Positions 10,799 to 21,375 of a DNA stretch of 64,000 bases are shown here, in pieces. The notes beneath the pieces were generated by a model that ran no database searches, had not been told where the DNA came from, and saw nothing but the letters and a program-made list of their open reading frames with translations. Within the stretch, counting starts at the first letter, position 1. The number at the start of each line of letters is the position of its first letter. Source of the DNA: Ceratobasidium sp. AG-K (taxonomy: Eukaryota; Basidiomycota; Agaricomycetes; Cantharellales; Ceratobasidiaceae); NCBI GenBank assembly GCA_037039685.1, contig JAWNGF010000005.1:2294001-2358000 (forward strand). Reading direction: 5' to 3'. The translations under genes were made by a program, and so were the position numbers.

Positions 10799-12341
10799 CT
10801 ATGCCCCTCCAGTCCATAATCGCTTTCATTGTTTATTTCTAATAATTCTAAGTCGTCAATGACACGAACTGAGGCAAATGTGCGGCGGAGGAAGTAAGGC
10901 TATGCCTCATCCCGAGACAAGTTAGATTAAAAATGTGAAATACTACCATTGATAGTTCCCTCAACACTCTCGAAAATGACGTCAAGAGCCACCTGTCGAA
11001 GCGGTTTCAATAGGCAAACCTACTCTCGTCCCAATTCGCCGATAGTTAATGAATAGGAGATTGGCGGAAATAATAGAATCAACCTGGTGTCTGCCATGAG
11101 AACTGGGTTTACGTCGGTGGCGCAGTCAGCTGGCTCACTATGCGTGTAATTCCACGCGAATGCGTACAAATGACCCGAATTCGCTACCTAATTGCTAAAT
11201 GGGTCTCCAGTGGAACGCCACCAAATCGGAACAAGAAGCCTCGGCCTACACGCGCATCAATCGCTCGACCACTCAACCTGATTCTCCCAACGTCGTTTCG
11301 CAGCGCTGAAAACCACGTCCATTGGTTGTGGGCGCCTGAAGCCCCATGTTGCAATATCGTTTTTCATCTGCATCACTTTTTGATTAATCAGTTGGGTATA
11401 TGCACTGTGATTTTTGCGGGCCGGCGGGCCGGTGCCCGAGATGGTTCGCCTGAAACAGGCGGCGACTACGAGTATATAGGATCGGTGCGTGAGCGGTGAG
11501 ACGATTCTCGCTTCGCGCCCCTGTGATCGACGACCGGCTTGGGGAACGTTATCTGACTAGCGGCCTCTGGATTGCTCTATATTTGGCTCACTCGACAACT
11601 CATAATTAATGTTCGGCTGTTATTCTCGGTTGAATAATCGGCACCTGCAGCTCTAGTTACAGTAGTCGACCGGTATCTGGATGGTAGCTTAGTTCTTGCT
11701 TAATGTCATTCCCCCCCCCCCCCCCCCAATATCCCTCGTCGACCAATATTTTCGTGTGTGGATAACGATGAGGCCGACACTCGAGGTAGTCCGAAACTGT
11801 CGAGATAACGGCGGGCATGCTTGTCACGGCGGCAATATTCGGCTGAGCTAGCGTGGGATGGATGCGGGGAACCACTGGAGTTGGCGAGGAAACCGAGGCG
11901 TTGGCAGTGCAACGGCCGATTTTGGCCGCCTGACCTACTAGGTTTTGCTGTCGAGCACAGACCAACCTACGAAACCGACCTCGGAGGACTTCTAATTAGC
12001 TCTCTCGAGGCTTATCAGACTCGTGCGAAGACGGCTCGACTTGGTTCTCATGTGTTGGCGCCGAAGTGGAGAGAAATTTAAATCGGGCGAAGGGTCATGA
12101 CATCATCACGGACCCTGATGAACGACTCGGTCGTTTGCATCCGATTTTCGCACGAATTTTCGTCCAGCAGCCGACTCAATCGCTCTCTTAAATCCGCCAA
12201 GGCGGACTTGGCTTTAACCCTCCAGGCCTAATTCACACAGGTGCGGATTAATCGCACCTAGAATCACACGCTAAAGCCGCGGTGCTGACTCGACCAGTTC
12301 AGTCTTAAACCCTCGTCGCCCGACGGTTTTCTCGCGCCAAC
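10799..12341. other. Intergenic, no gene recognised
   Basis: I see no supported gene in about 1.5 kb. A 17-base poly-C tract lies at 11711-11727. The right-hand end is the promoter of the NADH dehydrogenase gene. Confidence 0.5.
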
Positions 12342-14596
12342 ATGATGCACATTCCTCGAGGTGAGTAATCAGGCCTTTTGTAATCTGGATTAGAACTTGG
12401 CTGAGACTTGGCTCAGCTGCGTCGCTTGCCAGACGCCAGATTCCGCGACTAGCAGTCCCGCGTCGTATTCCGCATGCACCCCTCCTAGTACATGCACGCA
12501 CATTTGCAACTCCGACTTCCCAGGTCCCCCCCAACCCTACGCCTGCTGCTCCCGAGTCGACTACTCAAGCGGCCCCGATTATTATTGTTAAACCTCTCTC
12601 GCGCTGGCGTTCATTTCTCCAGACTCTTGGACGTGTTACGCTCGTCTCTCTTTTGACTGCGACTGGAATTTTCATTTACGTGACGCAAAAAGACCGTCAT
12701 CCAGGCGACCAAAAACCGTTTGATCCCGAAAAGAAAACAATTGTTATCTTGGGTTCAGGATGGGGTGCTACGAGTATGCTCAAGGTACGCTAGGCGTCTG
12801 TTTCTTAATCAGAGCTAAATGCAAACTTGGACAGGCCCTGGATACCGAAGACTACAACGTAGTAGTCATTTCTCCCCGGAATTACTTCCTTTTCACTCCG
12901 CTCTTGCCCTCTGTCGCCATTGGAACTCTCGACTCGCGCAGCATTATTCAACCTACGCGCTACATTACCCGTCACAAGTCGCGTCGTGTGTATGTTTACG
13001 AGGCAGAGGCCCAATCGGTTGACGTGAGTTATCTCTTCGGTCGACTTCGGAGCGTCACGTGCCTAACTGTCCCTCGTTCTTCCTATCATTTGCCCTGATC
13101 GTCATTGGTCAAAACCTAAATTCAGCCGATCAACAAGACGGTCACGTTCGAGGATAACTCGCCCATTAAGGGCGGAATTAGCTCGACGACGATTCCATAT
13201 GATTATTTGGTCTATGCTGTGGGTGCCGAGACGCAGACGTTTGGTATTCCCGGTGTGCGCGAGTACTCGTGCTTCATGAAGGAGTTGCACGATGGTGAAA
13301 AGTTGCGCACTCAGATTATGGATTGTGAGTCTATATCTACAAATATGTACTGTTATACTGAACGCGCGTAGGCATTGAGTCGGCAGCGTTCAAGGACCAG
13401 AGCGATGAAGAGATCGACCGCTTGTTGCATACCATTGTCGTTGGAGGTGGCCCAACCGGTGTGGAGCTCAGCGGAGAGTTGCACGATTTCTTGAAGGTGC
13501 GGTCATCGTTTTAATTCTTGGGGCTGTGTCTGATAATCATACAGGAGGATCTGGAAAACTGGTACCCTGATATCGCGCCTCGCTTGCGTATTACTTTGAT
13601 CGAAGCGTGAGTATTCGGGTTATCGCTCACCTGAGACCACGGCTTAATGAAAGGGTAGCTTGCCGAACGTGCTGCCGACGTTCTCCCGAGAGCTGATCAA
13701 GTATACCGAATCAACCTTCAAAGAAAACAAGATTGACGTGTTGACCAAGGCTAGTCGCTGCACATTAATATCCTTTCACATACTAACCCTCGATTAGACC
13801 ATGGTCAAAGAAATTAAAGAAAAATCCGTAATTGTCCAAAACGCCGCCGGAGAAAAGATTGAGATTCCGTACGGAACCATCGTCTGGGCAGCCGGCAACG
13901 TCGGCCGACCAATCACTCGCAAGCTGATGGAGTACTTCCCTGAGCACCAAACCAACCGACGTGGAATCACCGTCGATGACTTTTTGTGCATGAAGGGCGC
14001 AGACGGTATTTTCGCTGTCGGAGACGTGAGTTCATCGTACATTCATGTAAACGGACACTGATTTTTGGGTAGTGCACGGCAACTTCGTACGCTCCTACCG
14101 CCCAAGTCGCCTCTCAAGAAGGCACCTACCTCGCCCGGCTGTTCGGCCAACTTGCCAAGAAGGAAAAACTCGAAAAACGCTTGGCTGAACTGCGTCAGTC
14201 CAACGCCCCGGCCGAGGAGATCGAGGCCGCGGTCAAGCAAATCAACAAGGCGAGCAAAATCCGGCCGTTCCATTATTCGCACCAGGGATCGTTGGCGTAC
14301 ATTGGAAGTGAAAAGGCGATTGCCGACTTGCCATTCTTGAACGGCAACGTGAGTTTTTCAATTCTTGGGTGCGATGGCGCTGATGGCGTGGTAATAGTTT
14401 GCGAGCGGAGGCGTGGCGACTTATCTTTTCTGGCGCTCTGCGTACCTTTCGAACTTGTTCTCTCTCCGAAATCGTGTGCTTGTGAGCAATGATTGGTTAA
14501 AGACCAAGATTTTTGGACGGTGCGTTATTTGCTTTTTCGGTGTTATAGCTAGACTAACATATTTCGGGGTGATATAGTGATGTGAGTCGCGAATGA
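12342..14596 (+). CDS. External alternative NADH dehydrogenase, mitochondrial (NDE type)
   Basis: A rotenone-insensitive type II NADH:ubiquinone oxidoreductase. It passes electrons from NADH to the quinone pool at the mitochondrial inner membrane without pumping protons. Eleven exons join in frame to 565 residues: 12342-12360, 12417-12784, 12835-13023, 13126-13324, 13372-13496, 13545-13606, 13659-13749, 13798-14025, 14073-14348, 14398-14519, 14578-14596. The N-terminus is Arg-rich with no acidic residues (targeting peptide), followed by a hydrophobic segment ([12 protein letters not shown]). The FAD motif is VILGSGWG and the NADH motif is [14 protein letters not shown]. The C-terminus has the family-typical [10 protein letters not shown] and ends FGRDVSRE. 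The first acceptor was chosen because other AGs give stops. Intron 7 (13750-13797) has a GC donor, AAG|GCTAGT, with a TACTAAC branch site. No EF-hand is evident. Confidence 0.93.
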
Positions 14597-14986
14597 ACTT
14601 GGCAGACTAGACATTTTGGCTACACCAATGGCCTGGGCTTCTTGATCAGCTTGATTTCTTGAATGTGATTCTCAACATAGACGGTTCTCCTGCATAGATT
14701 TCTTTTTTCTCTTTTATGCTGTAGGATTGCTGTATGTTATCGCTGTTGTTTTCATATAATTGTTTTTATTGCGCCAGCATGAGTGAACACAGTAGTAAGA
14801 TGAGTGCGCGCATATGTGCGAGTAGAGCTGATATCTGAATGATTGACGGATGTATGCGGTCAAATTCACTAATAATCACGGGTTCTATTTACGTCAGATA
14901 ACCACGGCAGCTCTCTGGACCCGAATACCGCCACGAGTGCAGGTCGTCGTCACTCAGACGACCAGCCTAAACTGTTCTTCCATCCC
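14597..14986. other. 3' flank of the NADH dehydrogenase gene and promoter of the next gene
   Basis: T-rich 3' untranslated-type sequence around 14690-14770. No coding feature seen. Confidence 0.45.
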
Positions 14987-15287
14987 ATGAAATATTTATT
15001 AAGAAACTTGGTCATGACGATTTTGCCTTTGTCACTTCTATCGGCACCAACTCAGAGTCGTCCTCAGGATCCTCTTATTGTTCTCAAGTTCGAAATCTGC
15101 GACGAAGCGATCCCATGTCCACCGGGTAGGAGTTCACCGGTGATGGACGATGATCCTCTCCTTCTGATACACGGGCGTGGATGCAGGGCAGACTTGTTAC
15201 AGGGATGAAGAATCGCCGTTCGGCCTCTGCTGGGCAAATGTGGATGGCAAGCAGCGAGTTCAAGCGAGCAGGGTGCTGGACGATTAG
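14987..15287 (+). CDS. Small secreted cysteine-containing protein
   Basis: Two exons (14987-15125, 15187-15287) join across a 61-nt GT-AG intron to 79 residues. The first 24 residues form a signal peptide (basic start, then a hydrophobic core TILPLSLLSA). The mature part has four cysteines, C38, C44, C50 and C61 (C-x5-C-x5-C-x10-C), with a GQTCY...GLCW arrangement that suggests two disulfides. Unspliced, the frame ends after 73 residues and misses the last two cysteines in register. The spliced frame is the more protein-like one. I do not recognise the family. It could be an extracellular effector-like or structural peptide. It lies between the NADH dehydrogenase and F-box genes on the same strand. 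Confidence 0.5.
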
Positions 15288-15499
15288 ATTCGGGCATGAT
15301 TCCACCCCGATTCGATATCAATATCATCCATTTAGAGTTTCTATCGATTGTTCTTACGAATAACAAACCATTTGCGCCATTGTGAGACTATCGATGGCGT
15401 GGTTCGTAGATGAGCTCAAGGATCCCATTTGAGTCTTCGGCTGATCAGCCTGCCCATTAGACGCTGGCTTTTAAAGTTTCCCAGCACCCCGCAGCTTCA

Positions 15500-17131
15500 G
15501 TGTGCCTATCACTTTTAACCATGTACGAGTTCCATGAAGCTGGCAGCCAGATTCGATTTGCCCTTCACAGCTATCCTGATCTCTATATCGCCACACGAAA
15601 TCAGGACGAACGTAGGGATATACTGGACGCCCCTTCTTCTTGCTTTCCGAACGGCGTTGCTAGCAATCTCAAGTGGAATACTACCTACGAGGCAACCGTA
15701 GAGCACATTGGGACTATGCCACGACAAATCAGTAACCATCGCTCCGATATCGTGTCCATAAACTCTCTTCCAGCTGAACTCCTAACTCACATCTTCGATC
15801 TAGTCCATCTTTTGGACACTTGTTGTATCGGGGACGGTGACAGTTCCGAGACAGTAACCTTCAGTCCAAGCCCGTACGAATCCATATCCCATGTCTGCTC
15901 GTATTGGCGCTCTATCGCTCTCGGGTCGCCCAGGCCCTGGTCCCATATTGACCTCGCGCCATACCACCGCCTTGGTTCACAACTTGCTGTCCGGGCGCAG
16001 GCCTTCATAGATCGAGCAGTTGATTTGCCGTTGTCGATACACATTAGCGCTGCTAGCTCCAACGACGAGAGCTTCGATATGACCCAATCATCCGAGCTCT
16101 ACAGCAGGATCGCCAATCGAGCGCAATCTTTGGCGCTTCACACCAATCGGCAGAGCCTTGAGAGCCTTGCCATGATCCTCGACCGGTTCTTGTCGAGCGG
16201 GATGCCCGGGATATTGAACAAGCTAACGCTAAAGGGCAAGGAAAGCCGGAATATTAGAAGCTTCATAGCGTCCGGTGATTCTGGCTGGGAAAATAGCGGC
16301 TTAACACCTTGGACACTGAACCTACCCCATTCACGCGTTGAGGACGTCTTGCGAGGCGTCACAGACCTTGAGCTCGCGAATACGTATTTCTGCTGGCAGA
16401 GTCAAGCGTACCATGGTCTCAGGAGCCTTTCCCTGACTGGTTCAGTAGAACTTCCGATCACCTCGCCCCAGCTTGCAACAATCCTAGGCTCGAGCCCTAG
16501 ACTACGTTCTCTACATTTCGAAATCTACATCGAAGTCGTTCAAAACGCTGCTTTCCCTTCTCCTATCCCCCTCGATGATTTAGAAGTGTTACAGTTGGAA
16601 TCCAGAACTCCCAGACAACAATTAGCGCTGCTCCAGCTGCTTGCTCCAGGCCCGCGCGCCCTACAGATGTCCATTCGAGTTCTTAGCTCTGATGTATCCT
16701 TGTTGAGTAGCGCCAGCTTCAGGAGCTTCGTTAGCCGCTCCAAGCTAGCGCACCTTCGGTTGTGCGGCTCACGTTCAGCCCTACCATTGCCTGAGCTTCT
16801 CATTCATCTGCCTAGCCATCTCGAAACCCTGGAGTTAGAAGAGTATTCGCTAGTTGGCAGCGATAGTTGTTCCTCAAACCAAACACAATACAACAACTTT
16901 CCGACCACATTTCAACTGGAGTCGCTGCGCTTAAGATCATGTAGAGTGGATCTGAGGGATCTTCTATGGATGCACGAGCTGAATATTGTTCACAGAATCA
17001 GCGCACAGGAGCACACATGCACTATTGATTACGACGGCGGAAGCATGGCGAGCGTGGTTAACGACATCGGGAAATTGAGGGACAAGCTGGCCGAGTTACG
17101 GTTGCGGAGCTCACCAATAGTAAACCTATAA
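15500..17131 (+). CDS. F-box protein with leucine-rich C-terminal region
   Basis: A single uninterrupted frame of 543 codons. An F-box-like segment begins near residue 90 (INSLPAELLTHIFDLVHLL) and continues through ISHVCSYWRSIALGSPRPWSHIDL, the usual Skp1-binding F-box architecture of basidiomycete families. The rest is rich in leucine with irregular repeats (LRSLSLTG, LETLELEEYSLVG, LESLRLRSCRVDL) and probably forms a solenoid for substrate recognition. The likely role is a substrate receptor of an SCF ubiquitin ligase. The N-terminal EFHEAGSQIRFALHSY resembles the W-E-x-A-G helix seen before the F-box in expanded fungal families, so one of the upstream ATGs (15500 or 15521) is preferred over 15716. 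The substrate is unknown. Confidence 0.8.
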   Translation: MCLSLLTMYEFHEAGSQIRFALHSYPDLYIATRNQDERRDILDAPSSCFPNGVASNLKWNTTYEATVEHIGTMPRQISNHRSDIVSINSLPAELLTHIFDLVHLLDTCCIGDGDSSETVTFSPSPYESISHVCSYWRSIALGSPRPWSHIDLAPYHRLGSQLAVRAQAFIDRAVDLPLSIHISAASSNDESFDMTQSSELYSRIANRAQSLALHTNRQSLESLAMILDRFLSSGMPGILNKLTLKGKESRNIRSFIASGDSGWENSGLTPWTLNLPHSRVEDVLRGVTDLELANTYFCWQSQAYHGLRSLSLTGSVELPITSPQLATILGSSPRLRSLHFEIYIEVVQNAAFPSPIPLDDLEVLQLESRTPRQQLALLQLLAPGPRALQMSIRVLSSDVSLLSSASFRSFVSRSKLAHLRLCGSRSALPLPELLIHLPSHLETLELEEYSLVGSDSCSSNQTQYNNFPTTFQLESLRLRSCRVDLRDLLWMHELNIVHRISAQEHTCTIDYDGGSMASVVNDIGKLRDKLAELRLRSSPIVNL

Positions 17132-17211
17132 GTGCGTTTGCGGAAGATAGATGGTATTGAGGTTTGGTAATTTGTTGGTGTAATTAATTGCTATCTGACT
17201 CTCATAAGATG

Positions 17212-18741
17212 CTAAGTGTACCCCTGGATTGCCTGCGGAACATATGTCTCCTCCAAGTGCTTTATTTCGTCCTCCGTCAGCTTCACATGAATGGCGCCTA
17301 GGAGCGCGTTCCCGTGAGACGTTGGCCGCATATAGTCAAGGAGATGGGAACTCACCTATACTATCTTCTAGATTCTTGAGACTTGTTGTTCCAATGATCG
17401 GAGCGCTCACTATATCCTTCGATAAGCTCCAAGCAATAGCCACCTGCGCCATGCTGATTCCACGAGCTTTCGCGATCTTTTCGACCCTAGAATTGAGTTA
17501 TAAACAGTCGGTTTTGGCCATGACAAGGCAATATCTTCATACCTGAGTATTACTTCCTCATTGGCCTTTTTAGTTGGCTCTAGCATGCTAGACCATCTTT
17601 AACACAAGTTAAAATCAACCACCACAGGGTCTGTACCAGTTATCTCACCGAGTAGTTTCGCTCCGAAGGGTCGTTTGAGTAGGAGGCCGGGCCAGTAGCC
17701 CTTGACAAAGTGGTGACCAAGGAATCATCCCTACTTCGAACATCTATACGCCCGAATGGAGGAATATGAGCAAGGTGAGTAGCCAAGCTTTTTAAATTTT
17801 CGGTCCGAACTTACCTTGAGGGTAGGAATCATCTCCCTTTCTTCTTCCCTGTACAATAGATTGTGCTGGTTTTGCATCGAGATGAACGGTGTCAGCTTGT
17901 TGTTGATCGCGTAGTTTTGCATTGCATGGAACTGGTACGCATGGCAGCTGGACATGCCAATGTATCGGGCGTATCCAGCCTTGACTACGTCATGAAGGGC
18001 CTGCATGGTTTCAGCAATAGGAGTGTCATAATCAAAACGGTGACATTGAAGGACATCGACGTATTCGAGTTGCAAGCGTTCTAATGAATGCTTGACCGAC
18101 TCGAAGATATGCTGCAGTAACGAGAGTTATTTTAGCACGCTTGAGGGCCTAACCATCGATACCAAACTTGCCTTTCGACTCAGGCCGTACTGGTTTACAT
18201 ACCCCGCCGCGTTGGCCGTAGCACTGTCGCTTCCTCGGATAAAAACAGCGGGCTCACGAGCAACTACATGGAACAGCTGTGTAAATTCTTTAGGACACAA
18301 AATACAGTGCGCAGTGAATAATACAAAATCCACATACCTTGGTCATGACCACGATCTCGTCCCTGGGGAGCTTCAACTGCTTGATTGCCTTACCCAAGAT
18401 GCGTTCCGATTCGCCGTTAGAATAGACATTAGCTGTATCAAACGTCTGAATCCCAGCATCGTAACTAATAACGCGAGTAAATAACGGTAAGACTCGATCT
18501 GGAAGTTTGAACGGACATTAACACTCACGCAGCTTTGATATGTTTTATCCCCTCTTCCTCGTCTAGGACCCACTTGCCCCATTCGCTAGAACCATAGCTC
18601 ATAAGCCCCAAGATAATCCGGGAAACCTTGAGGCCAGAGGTTCCCAAGCGAACTTTGGTAGGAGGTTAATAAAAGCACAGGCTGCGATGGACAGAACACA
18701 CCATATGACATTTGTTTGCTGTTCTCTTTGGTGGACGACAT
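17212..18741 (-). CDS. Aldo-keto reductase (paralog 1)
   Basis: An NADPH-dependent aldo-keto reductase, probably acting on aryl or aliphatic aldehydes in the cytosol. Nine exons join in frame to 352 residues: 18741-18702, 18652-18529, 18464-18338, 18276-18172, 18111-17815, 17743-17649, 17596-17543, 17486-17356, 17297-17212. The start is MSSTKE, followed by the AKR N-terminal strand [20 protein letters not shown]. The catalytic tetrad is visible: Asp in FDTANVYS, Tyr in NVYSNGE, Lys in VVMTK and His in LQCHRFD. The C-terminus has the cofactor-binding [17 protein letters not shown]. Intron 4 (18112-18171) has a GC donor, AAAG|GCAAGT, where paralog 2 has GT. The gene sits in a direct duplication with the copy at 21376-22896, with identical intron positions. 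Confidence 0.9.
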
Positions 18742-18758
18742 GACAGACGTAGATCACG

Positions 18759-18852
18759 GGTGGAGGTATTTTAGGGCAGTCGCTCGGAACCACTTATATA
18801 CCAATGATCGGGTGGAGGCTAGGGTGGAGGCTGGGTGGAGGTCTAGTGGAGG
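18759..18852 (-). promoter_or_regulatory. CCTCCACC box array and TATA of aldo-keto reductase 1
   Basis: On the plus strand GGTGGAGG occurs at 18759-18766, 18811-18818, 18823-18830 and 18834-18841, with a variant AGTGGAGG near 18846. The sequence TTATATACC at 18794-18802 serves as TATA. In gene orientation three or four CCTCCACC boxes spaced 11-12 bp lie just upstream of the TATA. The same arrangement precedes the paralog, so this is probably a shared activator-binding array. Confidence 0.6.
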
Positions 18853-20259
18853 ATGACCGATGAAGATCAAACCTTCGAGGCCGAGATCCCCATTAGCTCA
18901 AGATGGTGTAGCTTCTCGGTGGGGTTTTAAAACGTCGTTCTATCTTAGTCGTACATGTCGAAGGGTAGTATCGCAAGCTCTGACCCTGGGCAGTCGAATA
19001 ACTCAATTATCAAAGGAGAGGTAGACGGTGAAGTATGAATAGGCGAGTGATTTAACTGCACCCCAGTACTAGTACCCTTTAGCGGCATATATCTTAGGAA
19101 GAAATTATTAGACCTCAATTGGTTATGTCCCAATGCTACCTAATAAAGCTAGCTATGGCTAGTATTCGCTCAGGCAGACATGTCTAATGAAATGTTGGAT
19201 GATGCGAGTCTGGAACCACGAATGAAAAATCTGCTGTGGATCCACTGGGTGTCTCAATTGGTGACCTTGCGGCGAAGTTTGATGTCATGTATAAATGATG
19301 CCCAACTAGTGTGACCGCCAGTGAGTCGGAGGGATCCTTTGGAAATACCCTAATATAGATGCTCCTCTTTCCTAAGTATACCGTAACTCTTGCAAGCACT
19401 GGGCGCAGAGATCTCACGGTGACCTATTCAAACACACTACCAAACTTATAGCTCGTTTAATTGCCCTCAGACCTGCGGGGCCTTATGTATGCGTAAGCAA
19501 AGCTCGTTTTCACCAACAAAACAAGCTTCAAATACTCCCAAACTCTCCTAATCAAATTCGACTGCGTATTTTATCGCATTAGGTTCATCTCTTTGAATTT
19601 GGAGTCTTTCAAAAGCGCACAATTCCAGTCGAGACTCAATACGCTCACGAAGCGCTTTTTTCATTCTTAGTTGGTAACCCCGATTCTCGCAGCATCCTAG
19701 TACGTTAACCGAATCTGGTAATAGCCTGATTGTATCATAATAGCCTGACAGCAGGTAATGCATTCCTCCCTCTGGCTAGACAACACTAACAAAGTGTGTC
19801 TAGGCCCGATTGATCGTTGCAGCACGCGATATACTTGTAGGTTCATTCTGTTTCTAACTAGAAGTGGTCCGACGCGACCCAGGGACCCCGCTACTGTAGG
19901 ATTTCACAGGGCTTGTCAGAATACATCGCGTTGCACAAATATAGGTATTTTGTTGAAAGTTACGCTTGCCCTTCCTAGGGACCTGGTTCGCTTTTGGACC
20001 TTGATTTGAGTTTGGACTAAATAAAAAGAAGCAGAGCCTATCCAGCAGAACGTCCAATCCATTTTTCTCCAAATGCAATGACGTGCCTCGGACAAGAATG
20101 AAGCTACCCACGTCCGGATGTGGTGTATTCTGGAAGCGAGCGACGCTGCTATCTGGACGTCGCACAATAAGATTAAATGACACACAACCACGTCGCTATA
20201 TGCACATGCATACGAGTCAAGCTGGCAAAAACAGAATATTGACAATAATGAAAGATAGC
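18853..20259. other. Intergenic, no gene recognised
   Basis: Only short frames without protein-like composition. No RNA gene or repeat could be supported. Confidence 0.5.
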
Positions 20260-20700
20260 CTAGCACACGGTGATAGACATCAGTTTCAAAGCCGTATCCA
20301 CTCCTGAAACCTCTTTGACAGTACCAGTAGTCAATACGCTGAGTGCAGGAGTCGATTGAATTCCCATCTCGGAATAACAACCATGGTTGATGAAGTTCTC
20401 GGCAAAAATGATGGGGTTGCCGTTGACAAGAAAGTACATTTCACCAGCCATCAGGACAGCCGTTCCATCTGGAACGTTTTCACCCCAGAAATCTAAGTGG
20501 TACGTATTCGCATATAGCGTTGGCAATTGGGAAAAGATTTTGCAGAACATATAGCAAGGACACACAGATGCCAACCAAACCGGGGTCGACTGAGCCTGGA
20601 AGAGTAAACTTGCAGGCCACAATCCGAGCATTTGGATGCGACGAGTGGGGTGAAGGAACGTCGCCAACAATTACCGTCCCGTGGACAGAACGGTGACGAT
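20260..20700 (-). CDS. Unrecognised gene, 5' end and splicing unresolved
   Basis: The C-terminal exon is clear: from about 20510 down to the stop at 20260-20262 the minus strand encodes THHLDFWGEN-like sequence (here TYHLDFWGENVPDGT), then AGEMYFLVNGNPIIF and ENFINHGCYSEMG. In a different frame just upstream (about 20690-20560) there is GTVIVGDVPSPHSSHPNARI followed by a lysine- and glycine-containing strand. The two look like exons of one small protein with an intron between them. I could not fix the first exon or the splice sites, and an ATG at about 20793 followed directly by GTGAGT is a possible start. Function unknown. It could also be a decaying fragment. Confidence 0.4.
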
Positions 20701-21375
20701 TGGGTATTGTGAGAGCGTAGTAAACTTAGAGAGAAGATGCGAGTAGGTGGGTAGGAGGACCAGGTTGAGATGTAGGTGAATGGTACTCACCATTGTTACA
20801 AATTCATGTCTTTAAATACTGCAGATCGCGGACCTCTGCGTTCTAGTGAGGTGCGAAAAATATGGTTGGTTGTTTGTAATACGTGTATTTGTAAGTCCTC
20901 GGTAGTGAGTGAAACAATCTTATGTATAAGGCTTGCTCTAGTCTAACATCTCGGCAGTCGCGCAATTCCAGGTATCACCGTTTGTGTAACTTTGATGAGC
21001 AAGGTGATTATTGCTTATCACAAAACCGGCTAAGTCAGTGGAACAAGCGTGTTTCCACAGACCCTTGACGTGCAGTAGAAAGTGCAGTAATGTTTGTACA
21101 CTTGAGCACATGATTTTGGTACTGGCAGAGAAACCGGGCTTATTTCAGATTGATTTTGGCCTGTGGGGAGACCTTGCAGTAGCAAGGTAACTCGGCCGTC
21201 TCTTATGTGACAAAGATCTAAGTTTGTGCATTTCGTTGCTACAATACTTCTCTATCTTAACCCATTTACTATATATATTATGAGGTCGACTTCTTCAAGT
21301 CCTGGATCGATCTTTCGTCCAATGTGGCTTATTTGTATCCATTTGTTGCATGCTGTATTATTATAGCATTGTACT
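20701..21375. other. Upstream region of the unrecognised gene and 3' flank of aldo-keto reductase 2
   Basis: No gene recognised. TTTAAA-type core promoter sequence lies near 20811. Confidence 0.4.

Noticed and set aside
11706..11965. Frames adjoining the poly-C tract
   Set aside because: Glycine runs come from the homopolymer. No domain or splice model found.
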